From: Streptomyces puniciscabiei
Lineage (GTDB): Bacteria; Actinomycetota; Actinomycetes; Streptomycetales; Streptomycetaceae
DNA length: 64,000 nt
Reading direction: 5' to 3'
NCBI RefSeq assembly: GCF_006715785.1
Contig: NZ_VFNX01000003.1
Coordinates: 372,001 to 436,000 of the forward strand
Shown: piece after piece, positions 24,769 to 32,818 of the stretch
How positions within the stretch are numbered: position 1 is the stretch's first letter
Layout: every line of letters starts with the position of its first letter
The notes under the pieces: generated by a model
Databases searched by the model: none
Seen by the model: only the letters and a program-made list of their open reading frames with translations
Told to the model about the DNA's origin: nothing
Made by a program: the position numbers and the translations under genes

Positions 24769-24879
24769 TACACCTGGATGTGAGTTCGAGGCACCCGCTA
24801 CTCTCCGGGAAGTTCACGGCGATCGCTCGTGAGAAGCACGCCGCATCTGAAGCCCTTGAGAGACGTAGGAGTTCTGTCG

Positions 24880-25536
24880 GTGACGGATGGCTACGAGGAT
24901 CGGGGCGCCACGGCGACCGCCCAGCTGCCGGCCGTCGTCGCCCGCGTCACCGCGCTCGCCGACCGGCTCGGCGTGCCGCACGCCGAGGTCTTCGACGTCG
25001 GGCGGCTCTCCGTGGCCTGCGGGGTCCCGGAGCCGGTGGTCAGGGCGTTGCTCGCGGGACGGCCGGCCGGCGAACCGGACGTCCAGGCACGCTTTCTGCA
25101 GCGCCTGGACCTGCTGCGGCGCACTCGGCTGAAACCCAACGGCCGCAAGTACACCCAGCAGGAGATCGCCGACGGCGCGGGCATGTCCCGGCAGCAGGCC
25201 GGCGCCCTCATCAACGGCGACCGGCGGCCGACCATGGAGCACTGCGACGCGCTGCAGCGCTTCTTCCGGGTGCACGCCGGCTTCCTCACCGCGGAGGACC
25301 CGGAGGCGCTGGCCGGTGCGCTGCAGCGCACCGAGCAGGAGCTGCTGACCAAGCTCGCCGACCGGGAGCGGGCCGCCGCCGGGGCCGAGGAGGATCCGCT
25401 GGAGCGGTTGCTGCAGGACCACGGGGTGCGCGGAATAGCCTGGCGGGCCGCGCAGTTGCCCACCGACCAGCACCGGGACAAGGTCGCGGAGTGGCTCGAC
25501 ATGCTCCTGGAGAGCGTCAAACGGCCCGAGTCGTGA
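24880..25536 (+). CDS. XRE-type helix-turn-helix regulator paired with an HExxH protein
   Basis: Start chosen at the GTG at 24880, 8 bases after AGGAG, giving 218 aa; an ATG at 24829 is in frame but lacks a ribosome site. The HTH is YTQQEIADGAGMSRQQAGALINGDRRPT (central part, roughly residues 87-114). A C-terminal charged helical segment follows. The next gene, 14 bases on, encodes an HExxH metalloprotease-like protein, giving the ImmR-ImmA or IrrE-DdrO type arrangement in which the protease cleaves the repressor. In Streptomyces such pairs are often annotated as toxin-antitoxin, without proof. Confidence 0.85.
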   Translation: MTDGYEDRGATATAQLPAVVARVTALADRLGVPHAEVFDVGRLSVACGVPEPVVRALLAGRPAGEPDVQARFLQRLDLLRRTRLKPNGRKYTQQEIADGAGMSRQQAGALINGDRRPTMEHCDALQRFFRVHAGFLTAEDPEALAGALQRTEQELLTKLADRERAAAGAEEDPLERLLQDHGVRGIAWRAAQLPTDQHRDKVAEWLDMLLESVKRPES

Positions 25537-25550
25537 GCCGGGGGAGGACT

Positions 25551-26108
25551 GTGGGCATCGGCAGGGACATGCGCCGGCTGTGCAACGAGCTGGTGGGCGG
25601 GCTGGCGCTGCCTGCACCGGCGCCGCCGCCAGAGCTGTACCGCGCGCTGTGCGAGGCGATGAGCCGCAGACGGGGCCGGCCGGTGCATTTCCGTGCGGCC
25701 GCCTTCCCGCCGGGCACGGCGAGCGGCCTGTGGCTGGACCTGACCGACCGCGACCTCGTCGTGGTGGAGGAACGCACCGCGCCCGACCACCAGTTGGTGA
25801 TCCTCGGCCACGAGCTGTGGCACATGCAGGCCGACCACCGCGGACACCACGTCGGCGGGGTCGGGGTCGCCACCCGGCTGCTGCACGACGACACCGACGA
25901 AGAGGCGCTCCGGGCCACGGTGCAGCGGGTCGCGGCCCGGACCCGCTTCGACCTCACCGAGGAGCGGGACGCCGAGACCTTCGGTCTGCTGCTGGCCACC
26001 AAGTGCCGTACCTGGCTGGCCGGTTCGGCCCTGCGCGGCCCGGTGCACCGCGACGACGTGGCCGGGCGCATCGAGGCGTCCCTGGGGTACCCGGGGCCGC
26101 AGGGCTGA
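25551..26108 (+). CDS. ImmA/IrrE-like zinc metalloprotease (HELWH)
   Basis: A 185-aa product from a GTG at 25551 with GGGGGAGG 3 bases upstream-spaced. The zinc motif is His87-Glu88-Leu-Trp-His91, with the likely third ligand Glu142 in RDAETFGLLLA, as in the IrrE/ImmA (DUF955) family. It probably cleaves or antagonises the XRE protein encoded just upstream under a stress or ligand signal. Toxin annotation for such proteins is common but unproved. Its last codons lie in a 17-bp tandem repeat. Confidence 0.82.
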   Translation: MGIGRDMRRLCNELVGGLALPAPAPPPELYRALCEAMSRRRGRPVHFRAAAFPPGTASGLWLDLTDRDLVVVEERTAPDHQLVILGHELWHMQADHRGHHVGGVGVATRLLHDDTDEEALRATVQRVAARTRFDLTEERDAETFGLLLATKCRTWLAGSALRGPVHRDDVAGRIEASLGYPGPQG

Positions 26109-26146
26109 TCCGGCCGCAGGGCTGATCCGGCCGCAGGGCTGAACCG
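26096..26146. repeat. three tandem 17-bp repeats over the end of the HExxH gene
   Basis: GCCGCAGGGCTGATCCG occurs at 26096-26112 and 26113-26129, and with one change (GAACCG ending) at 26130-26146. The first copy includes the stop codon of the preceding gene. Confidence 0.9.
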
Positions 26147-26381
26147 AGGCCGTAACGGCGCAGGGCCCCGGTGCCGTGCTGTGGTCCGGTCGGCCGGCTG
26201 TCGTGCGCCGGTCGGCGGCCGTACCGGGCCGTCACCCCTCAGGCCTCACCGAAAGGATTCGGCCTCGGCTGAGCGGGCGAACCGGGACGCGGCCGAACGG
26301 CGTTGTCAGTGGTGGGCGGCAAGCTGGAGAGGTGCGCCGCAGGGCGCACGACCGTGACGCCTACTCGGGGAGAGCCGACCG

Positions 26382-26609
26382 ATGCCCACCGCCGTACTGA
26401 CCGACCGTGAGCGCACCGCCGTACAGGCCTATCTGCGGCTGCTGCATACCGTGCGCGCCGCCTTCGACGGGCCACCGGACGGCGGCCGGCCCGGCCTGGT
26501 GCCACCCGCCGTGCTGGCCGAGGCGGACCAGGCCCTGGCGCGCGCCGGCCTCACGGGCAACGAGGAACAGTTCTTCCGGCTGCTGCGCGACTGGTGTCCG
26601 CCGGCCTGA
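26382..26609 (+). CDS. small hypothetical protein, 75 aa
   Basis: ATG at 26382 with GGGGAGA 9 bases upstream, and consistently high third-position GC. The product is helical and soluble (LTDRERTAVQAYLRLLHTVRAAF ... EEQFFRLLRDWCPPA) without signal or membrane segment. No family recognised. It is convergent with the phosphopantetheinyl transferase, separated by 38 bases. Confidence 0.65.
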   Translation: MPTAVLTDRERTAVQAYLRLLHTVRAAFDGPPDGGRPGLVPPAVLAEADQALARAGLTGNEEQFFRLLRDWCPPA

Positions 26610-26647
26610 CCCGGCCGGGCGCGCCGCGCCGCGTCGCTGCCGGGGGT

Positions 26648-27328
26648 TCAGGGATGCGGGACGATCACAGCGGTGGCGACCAGCCCGTCGCGTACGGCCC
26701 ACCGGCCGTCGAGGACCTGGAGCCGACGGCCGCCGACCCGGGGCCCCGGGACGAGGAGTTCGGCACGCAGCGTGCCGTGCGGCTCCTCGCCGGGGCCCGG
26801 GTCGAGGGTGAGGTCGGCCTCGGTGAAGTCCAGCCAGCTGCCCACCAGGGGGAACCACGCCTTGTAGACGGACTCCTTGGCGCTGAACAGGATCGTGTCC
26901 CAGTGCACGGCCGGCCGCTGCCCGGCGAGCCGGTCGAGCCGCTCGGCCTCGGCGGGCAGCAGGACGGACGCACCGACACCGTCCGGGAGCGGTCCGTGCG
27001 GTTCGGCGTCGACGCCCAGGGAGGCCAGGTCGGCGGCGCGGGCCAGGGCGGCGGCGCAGTAGCCGTCGCAGTGGGTCATGCTGCCGATCAGGCCGTCCGG
27101 CCAGCGCGGTGCGCCCCGCTCACCGCGGAGGATGGGCTGCGCGGGCACGCCGAGCTTCTCCATGGCGCGCCGGGCGCAGCCGCGTGCGGCGGTGAACTCG
27201 CGGCGGCGTTTGGCCACGGAACGCGCGACGAGCGCTTCCTCCCCTGGGTGGAGCGGGGCGTCCCACAACGGGTCGTCACCGTGTGCCTCCACGGCCACGA
27301 CCGACTCCGGGAACAGCTCCTCGATCAC
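26648..27328 (-). CDS. pptT: Sfp/PptT-type 4'-phosphopantetheinyl transferase
   Basis: A 226-aa enzyme that transfers phosphopantetheine from CoA to carrier proteins of fatty acid, polyketide or non-ribosomal systems. Visible motifs: RSVAKRRREF (about 36-45, CoA contact), GSMTHCDGY (82-90), Mg2+ ligands Asp107 and Glu109 in GVDAEP, and FSAKESVYKAWFP (148-160). The overall pattern (APLIARSVAKRR-like start, ILRGERGAPRWPDGLIGS) follows mycobacterial PptT closely. Its start lies inside the upstream metallophosphoesterase gene by 53 bases, as for the PptT-PptH pair. No synthase cluster is adjacent, so it probably serves genome-wide carrier proteins. Confidence 0.93.
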   Translation of the reverse strand: MIEELFPESVVAVEAHGDDPLWDAPLHPGEEALVARSVAKRRREFTAARGCARRAMEKLGVPAQPILRGERGAPRWPDGLIGSMTHCDGYCAAALARAADLASLGVDAEPHGPLPDGVGASVLLPAEAERLDRLAGQRPAVHWDTILFSAKESVYKAWFPLVGSWLDFTEADLTLDPGPGEEPHGTLRAELLVPGPRVGGRRLQVLDGRWAVRDGLVATAVIVPHP

Positions 27329-28181
27329 CGGTCTCGACCTCCGTCGGCAGGATGCGGCGCGGCCTTCCCGGCGGTTCCGGGCGCTTGCGCCATTCGCGGG
27401 GATAGCCTACGGAGACCTCCTCGAAGCGGACTCCGTCGTGCCAGGTGGTGCGCGGGATGTGCAGATGGCCGTAGACCATGGTCGCGACGCGGAACCGGCG
27501 GTGCCAGTCGGCGGTCAGCAGGGTGCCGCACCACATGGCGAACTCGGGATACCAGAGCACCTCGGTGGGATGCCGGTGCAGCGGATAGTGGTTGACCGGT
27601 ACGACGGGCAGGTCCGCGGGCAGTTCGGCGAGCCTGCGCTCGGTCTCGGCGACCCGCGCCCGGCACCAGTCGTCACGGGTCGGATAGGGGTCGGGATGCA
27701 GCAGGTACTCGTCGTTGCAGACGACGCCCGTGCCGTGCGCGTAGGCCAGGCCCTCGGCCTTGGTGGCGCAGCCGGGCGGCAGGAAGGAGTAGTCGTACAG
27801 CAGGAACAGCGGGGCGACGGCGACCGGGCCGCCGGGGCCCCGCCACACCGGATAGGGGTCCTCGGGCGTGACGACGCCCAGCTCGCGGCACAGCTCGACC
27901 AGGTGTTCGTAGCGGGCGACGCCGCGCAGGGTGACCGGATCCTTCGGGTGCGTCCACAGCTCGTGGTTGCCGGGGGCCCACAGCACCTTGCGGAAGCGGC
28001 CCGCGAGCTGCTCCAGGGTCCAGCGGATGTCGGCCACCGTCTCGGCGATGTCACCGGCCACGACGAGCCAGTCCTCGTCACTGGTGGGCCGCATGTCCTC
28101 GACCAGTGCGCGGTTCTCGGGATAGCCGATGTGCAGGTCGCTGATGGCCAGCAGCTGCCCGGCCCCGGCCGCAGACTCCAC
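27276..28181 (-). CDS. pptH: calcineurin-like metallophosphoesterase, probable phosphopantetheinyl hydrolase (PptH-like)
   Basis: Start chosen at the GTG at 28181 with GGAAGGGG upstream: 301 aa. Metal-binding motifs in order: Asp15-x-His17 (SDLHIG), GDIAETV, GNHELW, NHYPLH and YGHLHIP, so the dinuclear centre is complete. The 3' end overlaps the PPTase gene by 53 bases. In Mycobacterium tuberculosis the gene next to pptT, Rv2795c, is PptH, a metallophosphoesterase that removes phosphopantetheine from carrier proteins; the same family, order and overlap are seen here. Assignment to PptH is by context and family, not by a search. Confidence 0.78.
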   Translation of the reverse strand: MESAAGAGQLLAISDLHIGYPENRALVEDMRPTSDEDWLVVAGDIAETVADIRWTLEQLAGRFRKVLWAPGNHELWTHPKDPVTLRGVARYEHLVELCRELGVVTPEDPYPVWRGPGGPVAVAPLFLLYDYSFLPPGCATKAEGLAYAHGTGVVCNDEYLLHPDPYPTRDDWCRARVAETERRLAELPADLPVVPVNHYPLHRHPTEVLWYPEFAMWCGTLLTADWHRRFRVATMVYGHLHIPRTTWHDGVRFEEVSVGYPREWRKRPEPPGRPRRILPTEVETGDRGAVPGVGRGRGGTR

Positions 28182-28501
28182 CCTGCACCCCTTCCGATCA
28201 TCCTCCGCCGGGACCACGAGAACACATGCGCGGACACCCGGACAAGAGGCTCCCCGGTCGCCGTGTCGCGGGGGCACCGCGGCGGACCGGCGCCGATCGG
28301 AGGGACCTCGGCGAGCCTGCTGGACGAGTCCCGGAAATCCGTAACATCCGCGTTGCACGCGCGGGCCTTTGAAAGCCGTATGATCGCCCCGACACCAACA
28401 CCCCATCTCCCTTTTCGCAGGGGTTGTTTGGCGTCCCTTCCTTCCTCCTGCCCGGGCACGGGCCGCTGAGCCCTGCCCGAAAACCATGAAAGGCGGCCTG
28501 C
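28182..28501. other. 320-bp divergent intergenic region
   Basis: Lies between the minus-strand metallophosphoesterase and the plus-strand ATP-grasp gene. A good -10 hexamer TATGAT is at 28379-28384 on the plus strand, with TTGCAC 20 bases before it, an over-long spacing. Pyrimidine-rich sequence follows. No small gene or strong hairpin recognised. Confidence 0.5.
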
Positions 28502-29626
28502 ATGCTCTCTCGCGTACGCGTCTGGCTCAACCGCACGTACGCGGAGAACGTGTTCTTCATGGATCAGCTGCGCAGAAATCCCAGCGATCGCGCGGTGGAG
28601 ATCCACGCCACGCACGGGGATCCCGACTCCCCCGTCCTGGCCGCCGCCGACACCGCCGACCTGGAACCGGAGGGCCTGTCCCCGGCCGCGTACGTCGAGT
28701 ACGCACTCGACCAGTGCGCCCGGCGCGGCATCGACGTGTTCGTGCCCCGGCTGCACCAGGCGGCGATCGTGCGGCACCGCGCGGAGTTCGCCGCGGCGGG
28801 TACGGCGCTGCTGGCGCCGACGCCCGAGGCGGTGGCCGTGTTCGAGGACAAGGCGACCGCGTACGAGGCGGTCCGCTCGGTGGGTGTCCCGGTGCCGCCG
28901 TGGTGGCGGGTGCGGACGGCCGACGAACTCCTCGCCGCTGTCGAGGAGTTGGAGGCATCCGGGCACAAGGCGTGCTTCAAGCCGGCCGCCGGGGCCGGCG
29001 GGGTCGGCTTCCGGGTGATCACCCGCGCCCCGTTCTCGCTCGGCCACCTCGAGGGGTTCCCGAGCCCGTACGTCCAGCTGGACCTCGTCGTCGAGGCACT
29101 GCGGCGGTCCGGGCAGCCGGTGGACTGGCTGGTGATGCCGCGCCTGGAGCAGCCCGAGGTGTCGGTCGACTGCCTGACGGGGCCCGACAACCGGCTGCGG
29201 CTCGCGGTGGGCCGCACCAAGAACGGCCGGCGAAGGGGCTTCACCCTGGACGAGCGGTGGCTGGAGCCGGCCCGGCTGATCGCGGAGGGCTTCGGGCTGC
29301 ACCACCTGTCCAACATCCAGTTCCGCATGCTCGGCGACCGGCCGGTACTGATGGACGTCAACACGCGGCCCGCGGGTGGCCTGCACCAGCTGTCGCTGTG
29401 CGGGGTGAACGCGCCCTGGGCCGCCGTGCAGTTGGCGCTGGGTGAGGATCCCGGGGTGATCGAGCCGCCGTTCCTGGGGCAGGACTACACGGTGGTCGCG
29501 GGGCCGCGATCGCTGCTTCCCGTGCCTGCGCTTCGGCGGCAGAGGGAGGCGGAGATGGAGTCGGAGATCGCCCTTCCGGTGTTGCCTGCGCAGGCGGCTT
29601 CTGCGGTGGAGGTCCTGCCGCTTTAG
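28502..29626 (+). CDS. orphan ATP-grasp ligase-like protein (possibly ATPgrasp_Ter group)
   Basis: A 374-aa cytoplasmic protein from the ATG at 28502. Residues 1-105 look like a pre-ATP-grasp Rossmann-like domain. The ATP-grasp fold follows: EDKATAYEAVRSVGVPVPPWW (about 117-137), the loop KPAAGAGGVGFRVI (about 161-174), and the Mg2+/ATP end motif FRMLGDRPVLMDVNTRPAGG (about 276-295, with Asp and Asn ligands). The family joins a carboxylate to an amine or thiol through an acyl phosphate. Substrate unknown; the layout recalls ATP-grasp enzymes associated with tellurium-resistance (Ter) operons, but no ter gene is here. It stands alone, ended by the hairpin at 29697. Confidence 0.78.
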   Translation: MLSRVRVWLNRTYAENVFFMDQLRRNPSDRAVEIHATHGDPDSPVLAAADTADLEPEGLSPAAYVEYALDQCARRGIDVFVPRLHQAAIVRHRAEFAAAGTALLAPTPEAVAVFEDKATAYEAVRSVGVPVPPWWRVRTADELLAAVEELEASGHKACFKPAAGAGGVGFRVITRAPFSLGHLEGFPSPYVQLDLVVEALRRSGQPVDWLVMPRLEQPEVSVDCLTGPDNRLRLAVGRTKNGRRRGFTLDERWLEPARLIAEGFGLHHLSNIQFRMLGDRPVLMDVNTRPAGGLHQLSLCGVNAPWAAVQLALGEDPGVIEPPFLGQDYTVVAGPRSLLPVPALRRQREAEMESEIALPVLPAQAASAVEVLPL

Positions 29627-29627
29627 G

Positions 29628-29720
29628 TCGTACGCCGGCTGCGGGTCGTTCGTGGTTGTTCGCGCCCGCGCGGCGGAGCCGCATATCCACTACAGCCCCG
29701 CGCCCCTTCGGGCGCGGGCC
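29628..29720. repeat. probable recurrent Streptomyces intergenic repeat element
   Basis: The segment containing GCGGCGGAGCCGCATATC (29670-29687 region) followed by TACAGCCCCGCGCCCC and its hairpin matches, from memory, a sequence found many times between genes in Streptomyces genomes. Only one copy is in this window, so the repeat nature cannot be shown here. Confidence 0.5.
29697..29718 (+). terminator. hairpin terminator of the ATP-grasp gene
   Basis: Perfect 9-bp arms CCCGCGCCC (29697-29705) and GGGCGCGGG (29710-29718) with a CTTC loop, 70 bases after the stop codon. Confidence 0.8.
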
Positions 29721-29723
29721 CCC

Positions 29724-29752
29724 TTGACAGCAGGATTGGTCCATACCAAATT
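29724..29752 (+). promoter_or_regulatory. chitinase promoter with DasR-like box between -35 and -10
   Basis: TTGACA at 29724-29729 and CAAATT at 29747-29752 are 17 bp apart. The palindrome TTGGT-CCAT-ACCAA at 29736-29749 fills the spacer; it resembles the DasR-responsive element (TGGTCTAGACCA core) and the TGGTC repeats known from Streptomyces chitinase promoters. DasR would repress until N-acetylglucosamine/glucosamine phosphates accumulate. Confidence 0.75.
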
Positions 29753-29813
29753 CATTGGCGCACCTCCGCACAGCCGTGCACTCCCGAACACCCCATCCCC
29801 ACAGGGAGATCGC

Positions 29814-31502
29814 GTGCGCAATCCACTCGGACGTCACAGACGTCGGCTTCTCGCCCTCCTCGGTTCCGTCGCCCTGGCGATCGGCGGGGCCATCGCCCTT
29901 CCGGGCACCGCCCAGGCGGCCAACCTCCTCACCAACCCCGGCTTCGAGTCCGGCGGCCTGTCCCCCTGGACCTGCACCGGCAATCTCGGCTCGGTCGTCT
30001 CCTCCCCCGTGCACAGCGGCTCGAAGGCACTGCAGGGGGCGGTGACGGACAGCGACAACGCCCAGTGCAGCCAGACCGTCGCCGTGCAGCCGAACACGAC
30101 GTACACCCTCAGCGGCTGGGTACGCGGCAGTTACGTGTACCTGGGCGTGAACGGCGGCGCCTCGACCTGGACGACCTCGCCGACGGCGTACAGCCGGTTG
30201 AGCATGTCCTTCACCACCGGTGCCTCGCAGACCAGCGCCACCATCTACGTCCACGGCTGGTACGCCCAGGGCACCTACTGGGCCGACGACATCGGCCTGG
30301 ACGGCCCGGGCGGCGGCGGGGGCGGCGGTGACACCCAGGCGCCCTCCGCCCCGACGGGCCTTGCCTCGACCGGCAAGACGTCGTCGAGCGTTTCCCTGTC
30401 GTGGAACGCCGCCACGGACAACGTGGGCGTGACGGGATACGACATCTACAGCGGCTCGAACCAGGTGCTGACCGTCTCCGGCACGTCCGCCACGGTCAGC
30501 GGGCTGTCGCCCAGCACGTCGTACACCTTCACGGTGAAGGCGCACGACGCGGCCGGGAACGTCTCGGCCGCCTCCAACGCCGTCTCCGTGACCACGAACG
30601 CGGGCAGCGGCGGCGGCACCGGGTTCAAGCAGGCCGCACCGTATCTGTACGAGGGCTGGGGTGACCCGCCGAGCCCGACGACGGTGATGAGCGCGACCGG
30701 CATCAAGTGGTTCACCATGGCGTTCGTGCTGGACTCCGGCGGCTGCACCCCGGCCTGGGACGGCAGCCGGCCGCTCACCGGCGGCGCCGACCAGAGCGCG
30801 ATCAACGCCGTCCGGTCCGCCGGCGGTGACATCGTGCCGTCCTTCGGCGGCTGGCAGGGCAGCAAGCTCGGCGCCAACTGCTCCTCGGCCGCCGCGCTCG
30901 CCGGCGCCATCCAGAAGGTGATCGACGCCTACGGCCTGAAGGCCGTCGACATGGACATCGAGAACACGGACGAGTTCGAGAACGAGGCCGTGCAGGCGAA
31001 GATCCTCACCGCGCTGAAGACGGTCAAGGCCAACAACCCCGGCCTGAGGACCATCGTCACCTTCGGCACCTCGACCACCGGGCCGACGTACTACGGCAAC
31101 CGGCTGATCGAGCAGGCGCAGTCGCTCGGCGCGAACATCGACGTGTTCACGATCATGCCGTTCGACTTCGGCGGTGGCTCGGACATGTACGGCAACACCG
31201 TCAACGCCGCGGAGGGCCTGAAGAACAAGCTGAAGTCGACCTTCGGCTGGGACGACGCGACCGCCTACGCCCATATCGGCATCTCGGGCATGAACGGCCT
31301 GTCCGACCAGCAGGAGACGACCACCCCGGCGATCTGGACCCAGATCCGCGACTGGGCGAACTCCCACCACATCGCGCGGCTCGCCTTCTGGGCGGTCAAC
31401 CGGGACCGGCCGTGCGCGGGCGGCGGTGTGGTGAGCAACTGCTCCGGCATCAGCCAGAACAACTGGCAGTTCACCTCGATCACGGCCGGGTTCACCGGCT
31501 GA
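29814..31502 (+). CDS. secreted GH18 chitinase with N-terminal CBM and fibronectin III domain
   Basis: A 562-aa protein from the GTG at 29814 (GGGAG 5 bases upstream). Signal peptide 1-36 ending AQAAN. Residues 37-163 form a beta-sandwich carbohydrate-binding domain (NLLTNPGFESGG start). After a Gly run, residues about 175-262 are a fibronectin type III domain, then the GH18 barrel to the end. The catalytic motif is AVDMDIE with acid Glu383, and SFGGWQG (343-349) is the other GH18 signature. It cuts chitin to N-acetylglucosamine oligomers outside the cell. Regulation by DasR is likely from the promoter box. A perfect terminator follows. Confidence 0.93.
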   Translation: MRNPLGRHRRRLLALLGSVALAIGGAIALPGTAQAANLLTNPGFESGGLSPWTCTGNLGSVVSSPVHSGSKALQGAVTDSDNAQCSQTVAVQPNTTYTLSGWVRGSYVYLGVNGGASTWTTSPTAYSRLSMSFTTGASQTSATIYVHGWYAQGTYWADDIGLDGPGGGGGGGDTQAPSAPTGLASTGKTSSSVSLSWNAATDNVGVTGYDIYSGSNQVLTVSGTSATVSGLSPSTSYTFTVKAHDAAGNVSAASNAVSVTTNAGSGGGTGFKQAAPYLYEGWGDPPSPTTVMSATGIKWFTMAFVLDSGGCTPAWDGSRPLTGGADQSAINAVRSAGGDIVPSFGGWQGSKLGANCSSAAALAGAIQKVIDAYGLKAVDMDIENTDEFENEAVQAKILTALKTVKANNPGLRTIVTFGTSTTGPTYYGNRLIEQAQSLGANIDVFTIMPFDFGGGSDMYGNTVNAAEGLKNKLKSTFGWDDATAYAHIGISGMNGLSDQQETTTPAIWTQIRDWANSHHIARLAFWAVNRDRPCAGGGVVSNCSGISQNNWQFTSITAGFTG

Positions 31503-31516
31503 TCCGTACGGTCGAG

Positions 31517-31551
31517 CGCGCGGGGGTGCCCAGACCGGGCACCCCCGCGCG
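31517..31551. terminator. bidirectional hairpin between GH18 and GH29 genes
   Basis: Perfect 15-bp arms CGCGCGGGGGTGCCC (31517-31531) and GGGCACCCCCGCGCG (31537-31551) with loop AGACC between convergent genes. Confidence 0.85.
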
Positions 31552-31563
31552 GCGACCCCCGGA

Positions 31564-32814
31564 TCAGAACCGGCCCGAACCGCGGTACAGCTCCAGCTCC
31601 CCGTCGAGTTCCACGGCCAGCACGGTGGCGTACGGGTCGAGGTCCGCCGCGGCCGGCGGGTCGATCCACAGCACGCCGACCGCCTCGTGCAGGCCGCCGG
31701 TCACCCGGTGGCCCAGTTCGGTGCCGGTGCCGAGCACGGTGACCCTGCGGACCGCCGTCGCCAGGCCCCGGACGCCGATCTCGGCGCGCGGGATGTCGAA
31801 CAGGGTGAGGTAGAGGGTACGGCGGTCGGCGGAGAGGGTGCTGGGGCCGTAGTGGTGCCCGGCGGGCAGGCCGCGGACCGTGCCGTACACCGCCTCCGCG
31901 TGCCCGCGGATCCACTCCCCCAGCGCTTCCAGGCGCTCGGCCTGCGGCTGCGGGATGGTGCCGTCCTCCATGGGGCCGACGTCGAGGAGCAGGTTGCCGC
32001 CCCCGCCGATGGTCTCGGTGAAGTAGCGGATCAGCTGCGACACCGACTTGTGGTTGTGGTCGTGGTGCTGGTAGCCCCACGAGTCGTTGATCGTGAGGCA
32101 CAGCTCCCAGGGGCCGTCCGGCGGCACGAGGGGAGCACCCTGCTCGGGGGTGGCGTAGTCGCCCTCGCCGAGCATGCGCGCGTTGAAGACGACGTCGGGC
32201 ACGTACGACCGGACGAGAGCGGCGAGTTCGGGGATGCGCCACTGCTCCTCGCTGCGGTCCCACTCGCCGTCGAACCACATCAGGTCGGGCCGGTAGCGGG
32301 AGGCCAGCTCGCGGATCTGGCCGTCCCGGTAGGCGAGGAAACGCTCCCAGGCCTGAAGGTCCTCCTCCTCGGCGGCGACCTCGGAGTAGCGGTTGTCCGC
32401 CAGCTCCGGTGGGCGGCCCGGTTTGCGCGTCGAGGCGTAGTCGGGGTGGTTCCAGTCGGAGTGCGAGTAGTAGAGGCCGACCTTCAGGCCCCTCTCGCGC
32501 AGGGCCTCGGCGTAGGGGCCGATGTAGTCCTTGCCGAGGTTGAGGTCGCCGTACCGGGTGTCCCACAGGGCGACCCCGTCATGGTGGCGGCTGGTCAGGA
32601 CGGCGTACCGGGCGCCGGCGCGGGCGAACAGGTCCGCCCACGCCTTCGGGTCGTACCGGGCGCCCGTGAATCGCTCCAGCTGGGACATGTACCTCTCGTG
32701 CGGGACGACGCCGTCGTAGAACGACCAGGACTCCTGGACGCCGTCGACGGCGTAGATGCCCCAGTGGACGAAGATGCCCAGCTTGGCGTCGGTGAACCAG
32801 GGTTGCATGGGCAC
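31564..32814 (-). CDS. GH29 alpha-L-fucosidase, cytoplasmic
   Basis: Start taken as GTG at 32814 (AGGGG 8 bases upstream); an ATG two codons later (32808) is nearly equivalent. The 416-aa product has no signal. GH29 features: PWFTDAKLGIFVHWGIYAV at the start, TSRHHDGVALWDT, the nucleophile Asp in LMWFDGEWD, and SWGYQHH. It releases L-fucose from imported glycans. It starts 4 bases after the mannosidase stop, so the two are one transcript. No fucose catabolic genes are adjacent. Confidence 0.92.
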   Translation of the reverse strand: MPMQPWFTDAKLGIFVHWGIYAVDGVQESWSFYDGVVPHERYMSQLERFTGARYDPKAWADLFARAGARYAVLTSRHHDGVALWDTRYGDLNLGKDYIGPYAEALRERGLKVGLYYSHSDWNHPDYASTRKPGRPPELADNRYSEVAAEEEDLQAWERFLAYRDGQIRELASRYRPDLMWFDGEWDRSEEQWRIPELAALVRSYVPDVVFNARMLGEGDYATPEQGAPLVPPDGPWELCLTINDSWGYQHHDHNHKSVSQLIRYFTETIGGGGNLLLDVGPMEDGTIPQPQAERLEALGEWIRGHAEAVYGTVRGLPAGHHYGPSTLSADRRTLYLTLFDIPRAEIGVRGLATAVRRVTVLGTGTELGHRVTGGLHEAVGVLWIDPPAAADLDPYATVLAVELDGELELYRGSGRF

Positions 32815-32818
32815 GGGG

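Noticed and set aside
24880..26108. Classical toxin-antitoxin module
   Set aside because: The HExxH protein fits the IrrE/ImmA protease-repressor pattern; nothing in the sequence shows toxicity.
26648..27328. Phosphopantetheinyl transferase as sign of a polyketide or non-ribosomal cluster
   Set aside because: No synthase, carrier protein or tailoring gene is nearby; context is the PptH-like esterase.
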